From the NCBI GenBank assembly GCA_024644515.1, contig JAHEHN010000009.1, positions 7,877 to 43,616 of the forward strand: a stretch of 35,740 nucleotides of DNA. Reading direction: 5' to 3'. The number at the start of each line of letters is the position of its first letter. Position 1 is the first letter of the stretch. Positions 27,004 to 35,687 of the stretch are shown piece by piece. The position numbers and the translations under genes were made by a program. The notes beneath the pieces are model-generated. The model searched no databases. It saw nothing but the letters and a program-made list of their open reading frames with translations, and was not told where the DNA came from. The stretch is from Gammaproteobacteria bacterium (GTDB taxonomy: Bacteria; Pseudomonadota; Gammaproteobacteria; Pseudomonadales; Pseudohongiellaceae).

Positions 27004-27025
27004 AAAAAGCCTGCTGCTGGCTTTT
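27004..27025. terminator. Bidirectional terminator between ribA and DUF1499 gene
   Basis: AAAAGCC-TGCTGCT-GGCTTTT is a perfect 7-bp stem with an A-run on one side and a T-run on the other. It ends ribA transcripts about 20 bp after the stop, and also overlaps the stop codon of the convergent minus-strand gene. Confidence 0.75.
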
Positions 27026-27758
27026 AATCCATCCCCAACTTGCTGTTGAGTCTGGTAATGAAATCCCTGATGCGATTAGCGTTAACGCCAATATCGCTGC
27101 GCCCTACTCGTGATTTACTGCGCACATCCAAAACGGTGGAATTGGCAGTACCACTGACCATCCTCACCACTACATCATCCTTGAAGCCAAACCATTTTGT
27201 GGTAACGGTCGCCTCGACTCGTCCTTCTGCATTGTCGGCATCCACAATTTCCCAGCCCATTTCCTGAGCCACCTCAGTGACGGCAGCAAACACTTCGTCA
27301 GGTGACTGGATATATACTCTGGTCATAATGTCAGGATAGAACTGACGTTGTAACTCTGACGTTTCCCCTCCCAGATATTCTGCTGGATTGGGTGCACTTG
27401 CCCGAAGAGGCGCAATGGCAACAAATGCCGGTGGATTTTCAATACTGGTAGTAATGTCATGGATGGGAGGTACAGTTCTTGCAATCTGCTGCTGCCTATA
27501 CGGCAGATAGAATGCGGTGAGGCCAGCCAGAGCCGAGAGGAAAAGCACAAAAACCTGAATACCTGCCGGACGTTGCCAGAGCAGGTAAAAAATCACCAGC
27601 GCGGTACCGGTAATACCGAGAAGGGCAGCATAGCGTAATAAAGTAAATGCCTGAGACAGTTCAAAGCTACCGCCGCTGTAGCCAGCTCCGGCCAGATAAA
27701 GCATTACCAGGGAGAGAAACCCGATCAATGTGACAATGGGGAAAATGACTTTGTTCAT
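27024..27758 (-). CDS. DUF1499 domain membrane protein
   Basis: 244 aa. Three hydrophobic segments (about 5-23, 35-59 and 69-87) are followed by a DUF1499 domain from about residue 140, recognisable by RVYIQSPDEVFAAV, MGWEIVD and the closing VDVRSKSR-like LDVRSKSRVGRSDIGVNANR. The function of the family is unknown. The soluble domain is probably periplasmic or cytosolic-facing at the inner membrane. It stands alone between two plus-strand genes. Confidence 0.85.
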   Translation of the reverse strand: MNKVIFPIVTLIGFLSLVMLYLAGAGYSGGSFELSQAFTLLRYAALLGITGTALVIFYLLWQRPAGIQVFVLFLSALAGLTAFYLPYRQQQIARTVPPIHDITTSIENPPAFVAIAPLRASAPNPAEYLGGETSELQRQFYPDIMTRVYIQSPDEVFAAVTEVAQEMGWEIVDADNAEGRVEATVTTKWFGFKDDVVVRMVSGTANSTVLDVRSKSRVGRSDIGVNANRIRDFITRLNSKLGMD

Positions 27759-27886
27759 GGAATGCCTGGGTAAATCTTATCGAAAATTATCATAACAAGA
27801 CTTTCTACGTAGGAGAAACCTTTTCCCCTGGTGCATAATATCGCAGCTAATCTCATCGGCTTTATTACGGAAACTGATTACCGGAT

Positions 27887-28609
27887 ATGCGAATACCTCG
27901 AATATATTTACCCCAACCACTGGAAACCAATAGTGAGATTTTACTGGATGCACGCAGTGCCCATTATCTTGCAGCGGTTCTGCGCATGAAGCCCGGCATG
28001 ACATTGGTGGCCTTCGATGGCTCCGGCATGGAGTTTCCAGGTACGCTCACGGATATCAATAAAAAATCCGGCTTGGTAAGCCTCGGTGAGGGCAGAAACC
28101 CTGGCACAGAATCGACTCTTGAAACCCATCTGGGGATTGGGATTTCCAGAGGCGATCGGATGGATTTTGTAATCCAGAAAAGCACCGAGCTGGGTGTGAA
28201 CATTATTCAACCGCTATTTACAGAGCACTGCGAGGTAAAACTGGATGACAAAAGAGCAGATAAAAGACGTGCCCACTGGCAGCAAATCAGTATCAGCGCC
28301 AGCGAACAAAGCGGCCGTGTAATTCCGCCCGTTATTTATGCACCACTTTCAATGGAGCAATGGCTGAACCAGGTTGATTGCCAGTATAAATTTCTTATGG
28401 ATCAGGAGCAGCATGGAAAGCTTGAGGAAATAACCAAGCCTGAATCGATTGCCTTTTTAATTGGTCCGGAAGGCGGAATCTCTGACAACGAAAAAGCCCT
28501 TGCCAAAGACAAGGGCTTTTTCGGATTAAACCTTGGTCCCAGAACCCTGAGGACAGAGACCGCACCAATAGCCGCGCTGAGCCTGTTCCAATACCTGTGG
28601 GGGCAATGA
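27887..28609 (+). CDS. rsmE: 16S rRNA m3U1498 methyltransferase
   Basis: 240 aa, normal length. It methylates N3 of U1498 in 16S rRNA of the 30S subunit using S-adenosylmethionine. The N-terminal PUA-like part starts MRIPRIYL, and the C-terminal SPOUT knot has LIGPEGG (GPEGG at 193-197) and the closing LGPRTLRTETAPIAAL. The coding sequence carries a 13-bp perfect terminator-like stem (28490-28522). It is convergent with glnK, with only 18 bp between the stops. Confidence 0.96.
   Translation: MRIPRIYLPQPLETNSEILLDARSAHYLAAVLRMKPGMTLVAFDGSGMEFPGTLTDINKKSGLVSLGEGRNPGTESTLETHLGIGISRGDRMDFVIQKSTELGVNIIQPLFTEHCEVKLDDKRADKRRAHWQQISISASEQSGRVIPPVIYAPLSMEQWLNQVDCQYKFLMDQEQHGKLEEITKPESIAFLIGPEGGISDNEKALAKDKGFFGLNLGPRTLRTETAPIAALSLFQYLWGQ
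28490..28522. terminator. Terminator-like stem-loop inside rsmE, probably serving glnK
   Basis: GAAAAAGCCCTTG and CAAGGGCTTTTTC pair perfectly over 13 bp around the 7-nt loop CCAAAGA, with five T in the outgoing arm in both directions. It lies within the last 120 bp of rsmE and 106-138 bp beyond the glnK stop on the minus strand. No other terminator separates these convergent genes, so glnK transcripts probably end here, antisense to rsmE. Confidence 0.7.
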
Positions 28610-28627
28610 GACGTGAGGCAGAAAGCG

Positions 28628-29035
<408 letters not shown>

Positions 29036-29108
29036 TTAATCCAAAAAAACGATTCCCCGTACGCTTCGCCTGGATTAAAATTTGTGTCAACAAGCCAAGG
29101 AAAAAACT

Positions 29109-29387
29109 ATGTTAAACAATGAGTTCCTAAATGATCTGAGCAATAAAATCGCCGCTATGACTCCCATGGCTCAGAGCCTTAGAAATGATGTCGAAAAAAA
29201 TATACATGAGGCTCTGCAAACGGCCTTTTCCCGACTTGATCTGGTTACACGGGATGAGTTTGATGCCCAGTTAAAAGTACTTGAACGGGCCGAGCAAACC
29301 ATTGCGCAACTGGAAGAAAAAATACACGCTATGGAGAAGGCTCAGGGTCAGGATCCAGTTCCTAGCGCGGAAAACGAAAAGCAATAG
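29109..29387 (+). CDS. ubiK: Ubiquinone biosynthesis accessory factor
   Basis: 92 aa from the ATG at 29109, preceded by AAGGAAA. The upstream extension to 29082 has no Shine-Dalgarno. The BMFP/YqiC architecture is clear: an amphipathic N-terminal helix (LNDLSNKIAAMTP) and a C-terminal trimeric coiled coil (EFDAQLKVLERAEQTIAQLEE). UbiK helps the UbiJ-containing Ubi complex handle lipid intermediates. It overlaps the 3' end of comM by 26 bp tail to tail. Confidence 0.92.
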   Translation: MLNNEFLNDLSNKIAAMTPMAQSLRNDVEKNIHEALQTAFSRLDLVTRDEFDAQLKVLERAEQTIAQLEEKIHAMEKAQGQDPVPSAENEKQ

Positions 29388-30426
29388 CCTCCAGCAAATG
29401 CTGCTTTTGTATATCGGCAGCATCATCCAGGTCGGCAATGGTGCGGGCCATCCTCAGTATTCTGAAAAAAGCCCGGGTTGACAATTTTAGCGGCTGCATG
29501 GTTTGTTTCAGATAATCTTCATCTCTGGCTGACAACCTGCAGAGGCGGAGTATTTCCGATTGCCCAAGTGCTGCATTGGTTTTACCTCCTCTATCCAGTT
29601 GCCGCTGTCGCGCCCGCGTCACTCTTTCGCGCATGCAATCACTGTTTTCCGAGGAAGATCTTTTCGCCGACATTAAATGATTTCTTTCATGATCATTTAA
29701 TCTGGGAACCTGGACATGAAGATCGATTCTGTCCAGTAGCGGACCCGACACTCTGGATTGATAACGCATTATTTTTTCCGGACTACAGCGACATGGTCTT
29801 TCCGGGTCTCCCAGATAGCCGCAGGGGCACGGATTCATTGCTGCTATTAACTGAAATCGTGCCGGCAAACGCACCTGGTAACTGGCACGGGAAATGGAAA
29901 TATACCCGGACTCAAGCGGCTCTCTGAGCACTTCAAGAACTTTTGGACTGAATTCCGGGAGTTCGTCCAGGAATAAAACACCGCGGTGAGCCAGGGATAT
30001 TTCACCAATTTTCAATGTGCTTCCGCCTCCCACCAGGGCAACTGCCGACGCCGTATGATGGGGTGCCCTGAAAGGAGGAATACGCCAGGTCTCAGGCTCA
30101 AAACCCTGCGAGGCAATGGACCACAGTGCCGCCACTTCAAGAGCACTGCTTTCTTCCATCATCGGTAAAATTGAACATATCCGACTTGCCAGCATGGTTT
30201 TGCCGGTCCCGGGAGGACCCTGAAACAGCAAATTATGATGGCCTGCGGCTGCAATCATCAAGGCACGACGCGCCACCGCCTGCCCGACAACATCCTTCAT
30301 GTCCTCAGTAAAATTGGGCTTACCCAGAGTAACGGGTCTTACTTTTTCAAGGCCTTGAACCTGTTTTAAATGGCTGATGACATCCAGTAGATGGCCGGCA
30401 AGAAATGAGCTGCCGCTCTTGAGCAA
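29362..30426 (-). CDS. ComM C-terminal fragment (Mg-chelatase AAA+ domain)
   Basis: 354 aa if started at the TTG at 30424-30426, six bases after the stop. Walker A GPPGTGKT, Walker B GVLFLDELPEF, and the C-terminal Mg_chelatase_C region (GKTNAALGQSEIL to EAIAFRFPR) are intact. I see no Shine-Dalgarno directly before the TTG, so translation would depend on reinitiation or readthrough. Confidence 0.55.
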   Translation of the reverse strand: MLKSGSSFLAGHLLDVISHLKQVQGLEKVRPVTLGKPNFTEDMKDVVGQAVARRALMIAAAGHHNLLFQGPPGTGKTMLASRICSILPMMEESSALEVAALWSIASQGFEPETWRIPPFRAPHHTASAVALVGGGSTLKIGEISLAHRGVLFLDELPEFSPKVLEVLREPLESGYISISRASYQVRLPARFQLIAAMNPCPCGYLGDPERPCRCSPEKIMRYQSRVSGPLLDRIDLHVQVPRLNDHERNHLMSAKRSSSENSDCMRERVTRARQRQLDRGGKTNAALGQSEILRLCRLSARDEDYLKQTMQPLKLSTRAFFRILRMARTIADLDDAADIQKQHLLEAIAFRFPR

Positions 30427-30432
30427 GCCTGC

Positions 30433-30867
30433 TTACTTGCTATTACCCTTGGGAAGAATGACCACATGCCCTGCTCGGTGTGCAGCAATAATGCCTGGTA
30501 ATGCTGCGGTGACGCTTCTTACTTCTCCTGATAAACCAAGTTCTCCAAGGAATTCGACATTTTCCAGAACCTCTGTGGCTATCTGCCCGGACGCTGCCAG
30601 AATGCCAATGGCTATTGCCAGATCATAACGTCCTCCGCTTTTAGGTAAATCAGCGGGGGCCAGGTTAAGTGTTATACGTTTGGCTGGAAACTCCAGTTGA
30701 GAGTTTAACAGCGCACTTCTGACTCTTTCCTTGCTCTCTTTTACTGCTGTTTCCGGCAGGCCTACAATGGAAAAACCCGGAAGCCCATTGGATAGATGAA
30801 CTTCAACGCGAATTTCTGGCGCATCAATACCTATATTGGCGCGGGTAATTACAACGGCAAGTGACAT
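30433..30867 (-). CDS. ComM N-terminal fragment (ChlI/Lon-like domain)
   Basis: 144 aa. It covers the whole ChlI subdomain (VHLSNGLPGFSIVGLPE, LAPADLPKSGGRYDLAIA) and ends at the premature TAA, just before the AAA+ part. Start at 30867 (MSLAVV) by homology; an upstream start at 30885 adds six residues. It may fold alone, but it lacks any ATPase motif. Confidence 0.6.
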   Translation of the reverse strand: MSLAVVITRANIGIDAPEIRVEVHLSNGLPGFSIVGLPETAVKESKERVRSALLNSQLEFPAKRITLNLAPADLPKSGGRYDLAIAIGILAASGQIATEVLENVEFLGELGLSGEVRSVTAALPGIIAAHRAGHVVILPKGNSK

Positions 30868-30971
30868 TACTCGATCCCTGAGCAAAATATGGCAAGCAGG
30901 CTCGGGCAGCCTGACATGATGACTTCATTAATAGTTTAGAAAGTGTGCTTTAGCAAACACATGCTTGAATA

Positions 30972-31006
30972 TTTTCGGCTTTCTCTGGTGTCAAGAAAGC
31001 CGAAAA
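30972..31006. terminator. Perfect 12-bp hairpin downstream of cytochrome c5 gene
   Basis: TTTTCGGCTTTC pairs with GAAAGCCGAAAA around an 11-nt loop, about 32-66 bp after the cytochrome stop on the minus strand. The outgoing arm ends with only a short T/A stretch, so it is a terminator or a 3'-end stabilising structure. It also lies upstream of comM. Confidence 0.65.
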
Positions 31007-31037
31007 CAGGAAGGAAACGATAGCCTTATGGCTTTTC

Positions 31038-31481
31038 TTATTGAACGGAAGAGAGAATATAGTCTACAGCAGCTTTGACATCATCATCAGAGCAACTCAT
31101 ACACAGGCCCTTGACCGGCATAGCACCATTATTAAAGCCATTCACCGCATTCGAATACAGCGTGTCCAAGCCCTTGTCTATACGTGGCTGCCAGGCAGCG
31201 GCATCGCCTAGGACAGGTGAATTATTAGCGCCGGTGCCATGACAGGCCACACAATAGGTATTGTAGGTTTGCTCAGGGTCCAGCGCGCCAGCAGCACCGC
31301 CTGCTGAGGCAACGGAAACACCACCAGCACAGGAATCTCCAATCATACAGACTGAGCCTGCAGGAGCTATCCGCTCAAATATTTTGTCATTTGAAGCGGC
31401 AAACAATGCGCCGGAAAATACCAGCAGAAACGCAGCCACTAGTCCGTATTTTGAAAAAGCTGATCCAGATTGTTGAATCAC
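31038..31481 (-). CDS. Cytochrome c5-type periplasmic electron carrier
   Basis: 147 aa from a GTG with GAGGA 6 nt upstream. A signal peptide or anchor (residues 13-29) precedes the mature protein. The haem motif is CVACH at 77-81, the axial Met is probably M121 (GAMPVKG), and the c5-specific C-terminal disulfide is C127-C130 (CMSC). An extra N-terminal pair, C45 and C51, is also seen in the longer c5 relatives. It probably passes electrons between the bc1 complex and terminal oxidases or reductases. Confidence 0.93.
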   Translation of the reverse strand: MIQQSGSAFSKYGLVAAFLLVFSGALFAASNDKIFERIAPAGSVCMIGDSCAGGVSVASAGGAAGALDPEQTYNTYCVACHGTGANNSPVLGDAAAWQPRIDKGLDTLYSNAVNGFNNGAMPVKGLCMSCSDDDVKAAVDYILSSVQ

Positions 31482-31645
31482 TGTAATTCCTCTTGCTTTG
31501 ATGTCAGGACTGAAATCTTCTCACTGTTAGTTCTAGTGAGATAAAATATCAGGTTTCTGGTGAATTTTGAGGCCAAAATTATACCTGTATTTGTGTTAAT
31601 ACGGTACTCACAGATCACCGGTTCACTGTGTTGTTAAGTCCGGGA
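31482..31645. other. Intergenic spacer, no gene seen
   Basis: Contains the cytochrome promoter region and the 3' end of the matrixin transcript. CACAG and CTGTG arms (31613-31630) could form a weak stem, but there is no convincing terminator or coding region. Confidence 0.4.
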
Positions 31646-33094
31646 TTAATCGATGAAAAAAGAGATTGGCTTGCCATTAAAATAGATTTCACCTGGGGCT
31701 GAATCAAGAGAATAACCAAGAAAAACATCGACCCCCAGATTGCTGACACCAAACTTTTCCCCTTTCAGGTTCTTCAAGATGGCGATGTCCTGTTTCGACG
31801 TCAGACTATTGGTGAGTTTAAATGGCGGGATACTTGATAATTTGTCCAACAGAATGAATTTACCCGCAGTATTTTTTGCCAGCTTTTCTCCACTGCTCAA
31901 TTGAATAAGCATGTAGAACGCCGCTGCTTCTCCCACGTGGGCAGGGTCTGGTTGCACACTGGCAGATACATTGATGCCTTCAGTGGCCAGAAAGCTGGAC
32001 TTGTAATTCAATCCATCCGATGTCGCACCGCCATGGAAAATGCTGTTGGTAGGTGAACCCGAGATAGAGCGAGAGCGGTTTAAAATAGGCAATGTATTGT
32101 CAGAAATACTGATTTTATAGTTTCCAGTATTTCCCGGGCAGGTAAAGGGCTCTACGAAAGTATTGGCAAGAAGCAGGTAGTCGCCGGCTGGAAAAGTGCC
32201 TTTTATCAAAGCATCACATTTACCGGCAGAATTGTCGTCAAAATCCACGCCATTGAGCTTGGTGTCGGTAAGCAGCAGAACCGAATCGAGCGCAGAAGAC
32301 TCCATCATGATGCTCAGACTGGTTTCTGTGACCAGGCTAAAACTGTAGGTATCGACAAAACTGGTATCCTGCCCGCCCCCATATAATTCCAGCACGGAAC
32401 AGTCGCCTTGCTTGAGAGAGTCCTGAAGTACCGAGTTGATACCGATCGTTAAAATTTCACAGTCGCCCGGGCCGCCATAAAGAGAATTTGCCCCCGCTAT
32501 GTCATCAGGCTGGAGTGAATCCAGATCACCGATAGAAGGCGCCATTATTGCCTGCTCGCTGCTTTCATGGCCAAGCCCGATGGCATGCCCTAATTCATGC
32601 AGGGCGACACGGCCAAAATCAACTTCGGAGCGTCGAGGTCCCGAGTATATATCCCAGTCAAAAGCATTATTGAAAAGAATGTCAGTCTGGTCGATCAGGG
32701 CAAATCCCAGGTTTCCTGGCAAGGCGATGGAAAGCGTAATCGCCAATACCCCGAGTCCAAACTCATTGCCACAGACATCATCAGTGAAATCAGTGCCATT
32801 AATGGCGTCCCCATTGCCATTCGGGAACCCGGAACTATTGGCGCTGGTAGTAAATCCATCACAGGGATCCATGTAGGAGCGATTAATCAGAAAAGAAAAA
32901 TCGGTTTGTTCTGACCATTGTGCCAGGGCATCTTCGAAACCCTCATTCCATGTAATTCCCGATGGCGAAATACCGGGGATATTGACATGGAAGGTCGCCT
33001 GACCGTTTGGCCAGCGATTACCATCAAGGTTGTATGCCAGTGCCATATATGGCAACAACATAAAGAGCAGCATTATGCCTGTGGATTTTCGCAC
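31646..33094 (-). CDS. Secreted matrixin-type metalloprotease (M10 metzincin)
   Basis: 482 aa from a GTG. A signal peptide (about 1-20) leads directly into the protease domain; there is no propeptide with a cysteine switch. The zinc motif HELGHAIGLGH is at 166-176 with the Met-turn at M184 (AIMAPS). Residues of about 208-330 resemble a PPC-like beta-sandwich with paired Cys, and the C-terminal 150 residues are unrecognised. Expected to be an exported endopeptidase, possibly at the cell surface. Its start codon shares one base with the stop of the gene before it (TAGTG), so the two are translationally coupled. Confidence 0.92.
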   Translation of the reverse strand: MRKSTGIMLLFMLLPYMALAYNLDGNRWPNGQATFHVNIPGISPSGITWNEGFEDALAQWSEQTDFSFLINRSYMDPCDGFTTSANSSGFPNGNGDAINGTDFTDDVCGNEFGLGVLAITLSIALPGNLGFALIDQTDILFNNAFDWDIYSGPRRSEVDFGRVALHELGHAIGLGHESSEQAIMAPSIGDLDSLQPDDIAGANSLYGGPGDCEILTIGINSVLQDSLKQGDCSVLELYGGGQDTSFVDTYSFSLVTETSLSIMMESSALDSVLLLTDTKLNGVDFDDNSAGKCDALIKGTFPAGDYLLLANTFVEPFTCPGNTGNYKISISDNTLPILNRSRSISGSPTNSIFHGGATSDGLNYKSSFLATEGINVSASVQPDPAHVGEAAAFYMLIQLSSGEKLAKNTAGKFILLDKLSSIPPFKLTNSLTSKQDIAILKNLKGEKFGVSNLGVDVFLGYSLDSAPGEIYFNGKPISFFID

Positions 33095-33699
33095 TACTGA
33101 ACTCCGCTATGCAGTTCCATAACGGCTTCACGCAATTCATCGGGCGTGGCGGGAACAAATGAGGCCTTTTCAACCAGGGTACTACTGAACTTCATATTGC
33201 GCAGTTTCGTAGCCAGTGCTGAATTTTTACTGCCGTTCAGATTCAGTAGTGCCGGTGAATCAACTTGAGAATTGTTCTTCAGGATCTGATGACCCTTGTC
33301 ATCTGTGACAATTTTAAAATGTCCCTGGGACCAGCCGGTCAGCGGGTTTACCGATTTCATATCGAGATCTTCTATAAAATAAAAACCTCTTTCACCCTTT
33401 TCGGGAATATCCTGCCCAGCAATCTGAACAGACTTTCCATCCTGTTTTCCCCCCAGAAAATTCAGTTCAATATATTCTCCTAGATCAAGCCCCTTGAGCA
33501 CATCATCAATTTTTATCAGTACCCGCGTATAGATGAGATCGTCTTTGGCAAAATGTGAAGTAGAAACCACTTCGCCCTCTACGATCAGCCCGGAAATAGC
33601 GACGATATCCTGAAACTCAAACTTCTGAATTGTTGTTGCCTGTGCTGCAGACCAAACGGTAAAAGACAAAAACAGGAAATACAAAAAGATTTTTTTCAT
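33094..33699 (-). CDS. Secreted partner protein of the matrixin, unknown function
   Basis: 201 aa from the ATG at 33699 (MKKIFLYFLFLSF); the frame continues upstream to 33879, but that would run through the end of rfbB and bury the signal peptide. Cleavage is near QATT (about residue 22). The mature part is beta-rich, with the pattern IVEGEVVSTSHF, VLKGLDLGEYIELNFLGGKQDG and GQDIPEKGERGFYFI. I recall similar proteins beside bacterial matrixins, but no name or activity. Coupling to the protease suggests an inhibitor, chaperone or substrate-recognition role, which is inference. Confidence 0.75.
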   Translation of the reverse strand: MKKIFLYFLFLSFTVWSAAQATTIQKFEFQDIVAISGLIVEGEVVSTSHFAKDDLIYTRVLIKIDDVLKGLDLGEYIELNFLGGKQDGKSVQIAGQDIPEKGERGFYFIEDLDMKSVNPLTGWSQGHFKIVTDDKGHQILKNNSQVDSPALLNLNGSKNSALATKLRNMKFSSTLVEKASFVPATPDELREAVMELHSGVQ

Positions 33700-33724
33700 A
33701 GGGTTTACTATAGCTTTATTCGCT

Positions 33725-34822
33725 TCAGGGATAAGCTGTTCTATAACTTCCATCCAGTACGGTGCGCCACCAGGTTTCATTTTCAAGATACCAAAGTACG
33801 GTTGCTCTAAGCCCGTTATGGAATTCATGCTGTGGATCATAACCCAGCGCATTGGAGATTTTTGTGGCATTAATGGCATATCTCACATCATGCCCTGGCC
33901 TGTCAGTAACAAAAGTTATCAAGTCCTGGCTTAACTTACCATTACTGGCAGGGCTGTCCGGGAAACGTTGCGCTAATTCGGGACTCTCCTTAAAAAGACT
34001 ATCCACGATTTCACATAACAGTTTTACTGTATCAATATTCGCCCACTCATTATTGCCACCAATATTATAAGTCTCCCCAAGCAAACCCTCCTGAAGCACT
34101 AATTCGATACCTCTACTGTGGTCATCTACATGGAGCCAGTCTCTTACTTGTTGGCCATCCCCATAAATTGGCAAAGGTTTACCAGCAAGAATATTTAGCA
34201 GACAAAGGGGCAATAGTTTTTCCGGAAACTGGTAAGGACCATAATTATTGGAGCAGTTGCTGGTGGTCACAGGAAGCCCATAGGTGTGATGATAGGCTCT
34301 TACCAGATGATCAGAGGCCGCCTTGCTGGCAGCATAGGGAGAGTTGGGAGCATAAGAGGTAGTTTCGGTAAAGGCAGGATCATTGGGGCCCAGGGTGCCA
34401 TAGACTTCATCGGTAGAAACATGGTGAAAACGTCGATTGTCAAAGCCTACTGCCTTTTCCCAAATATTTTTTGCTGCCTTTAGCAGCCTATGGGTACCGA
34501 CAATATTGGATTCTATAAACGCATCTGGCCCAGTTATGGACCTATCAACATGACTCTCAGCCGCAAAGTGAACAAGCGTATCCACACTATGATCTTCCAA
34601 CAGTTGTTCTATCAAATGTTGATCACAAATATTGCCGTGGACAAAAGAAAAGTTTTTATTATCTTTAACCGGATTCAGATTATTGATATTACCTGCATAG
34701 GTCAGGGCATCCAGTACTATGATGTTTAGATCATCATGACGATTAAACAGGTACTGAACAAAGTTGGCGCCAATAAATCCAGCTCCCCCGGTCACAAGTA
34801 TGTTCTTCATATTATTTTTCAT
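33725..34822 (-). CDS. rfbB: dTDP-glucose 4,6-dehydratase
   Basis: 365 aa. It converts dTDP-glucose to dTDP-4-keto-6-deoxyglucose, the second step of dTDP-rhamnose synthesis. The NAD motif TGGAGFIGANF, the catalytic STDEVYG and the YAASKAASDH motif (Tyr and Lys) are intact. ATG at 34822 overlaps rfbD by 11 bp; the in-frame ATG at 34810 is nearer the usual family start (MKNILVTGG), and neither has a strong Shine-Dalgarno. Only 25 bp separate its stop from the next gene. Confidence 0.95.
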   Translation of the reverse strand: MKNNMKNILVTGGAGFIGANFVQYLFNRHDDLNIIVLDALTYAGNINNLNPVKDNKNFSFVHGNICDQHLIEQLLEDHSVDTLVHFAAESHVDRSITGPDAFIESNIVGTHRLLKAAKNIWEKAVGFDNRRFHHVSTDEVYGTLGPNDPAFTETTSYAPNSPYAASKAASDHLVRAYHHTYGLPVTTSNCSNNYGPYQFPEKLLPLCLLNILAGKPLPIYGDGQQVRDWLHVDDHSRGIELVLQEGLLGETYNIGGNNEWANIDTVKLLCEIVDSLFKESPELAQRFPDSPASNGKLSQDLITFVTDRPGHDVRYAINATKISNALGYDPQHEFHNGLRATVLWYLENETWWRTVLDGSYRTAYP

Positions 34823-35687
34823 TTTCTTTAATTATTTTTAGTACCTTATACAACTCTTCCTGCCAGGGACTGGTCTTTACTCCCAATAGCGTTTCCGTAG
34901 CACTGGAATCAAGAGCAGAATAACAAGGGCGGGCCGCGGGGGTTGGATAGTCTTTTGCTTCTATGGCTTTGATATTGACTTCATTGTTCAGTATTCCAAG
35001 TTGTCGGGCTTGGGAATATATTTCCATGGCAAAATCATACCATGTGATAACACCACGATCCGACCAATGGTAAATACCCGTTCCCTGGTAATCCAGGGCA
35101 AAGCGCCAGATAATTTTAGCCAGCAAATGTGCAGACGTTGGTGATCCGAACTGGTCATTTACTATGGATAATTCATCTCTTTCAGCCATCAGGCGCAACA
35201 TGGTTGTAAGGAAATTTTTGCCTTTGGCCGAATACAGCCAGGAGGTCCTGAGAATAATTGCGTTTTCAGGGTGATGCCGGATAAGAGCTTTCTCGCCATC
35301 AGCTTTTGATTTACCGTAAACCGACACAGGTGCTATCTGATCAACAGGTTTATACGGATGCCTAGATTTACTGCTGAATACAAAATCAGTAGAGACGTGA
35401 ATTATTCTGGTTTCTGTCGGAGTGCTGTTGGCAATATTCTCTACTGCGTCAGCATTGATTGCATTGGCTAGTGTTTTTTGTTTTTCTGCGTTATCAACAG
35501 CCGTGTATGCAGCAGCATTGATTATTAAATCAGGTGAAATTTGTCGGATCAATTCTTTGACCGCGTCATGATCAGTGATATCCAGGGTTTTGGGTGAGAA
35601 GCAATCAAGCTGGATATTATTGGGTACTGATTCTGCGACCAGCTGTCCCAGCTGTCCCGCAGCTCCCAATAGAATAACCTTGTTCAT
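34812..35687 (-). CDS. rfbD: dTDP-4-dehydrorhamnose reductase
   Basis: 291 aa. It reduces dTDP-4-keto-L-rhamnose to dTDP-L-rhamnose with NADPH, the last step of the pathway. GAAGQLGQ (about 8-15), the VSTDFVF strand, and YGKSKADGE (catalytic Tyr/Lys) are present. Its stop overlaps the rfbB start. The partner genes rfbA and rfbC are not in the window; they may lie beyond the right edge. The final 53 bp to the window end hold only its upstream region. Confidence 0.95.
   Translation of the reverse strand: MNKVILLGAAGQLGQLVAESVPNNIQLDCFSPKTLDITDHDAVKELIRQISPDLIINAAAYTAVDNAEKQKTLANAINADAVENIANSTPTETRIIHVSTDFVFSSKSRHPYKPVDQIAPVSVYGKSKADGEKALIRHHPENAIILRTSWLYSAKGKNFLTTMLRLMAERDELSIVNDQFGSPTSAHLLAKIIWRFALDYQGTGIYHWSDRGVITWYDFAMEIYSQARQLGILNNEVNIKAIEAKDYPTPAARPCYSALDSSATETLLGVKTSPWQEELYKVLKIIKENEK

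Larger units (their letters stand above)
29362..30867 (-). pseudogene. comM: comM (yifB) interrupted by an in-frame TAA
   Basis: The two open segments 30433-30867 and 29362-30426 are in the same frame, and together they give a full-length ComM/YifB of about 500 codons. The N-terminal Lon-protease-like ChlI domain reads MSLAVVITRANIGIDAPEIR from the ATG at 30867. The Mg-chelatase-type AAA+ domain has Walker A GPPGTGKT, and the C-terminal domain is complete. The only defect is TAA at 30433-30435, which aligns with a Glu codon of the E. coli protein (one base change from GAA or CAA). ComM is a hexameric branch-migration helicase that integrates DNA during natural transformation. It could be a true nonsense mutation, readthrough, two separate polypeptides, or a sequencing error. 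Confidence 0.85.
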
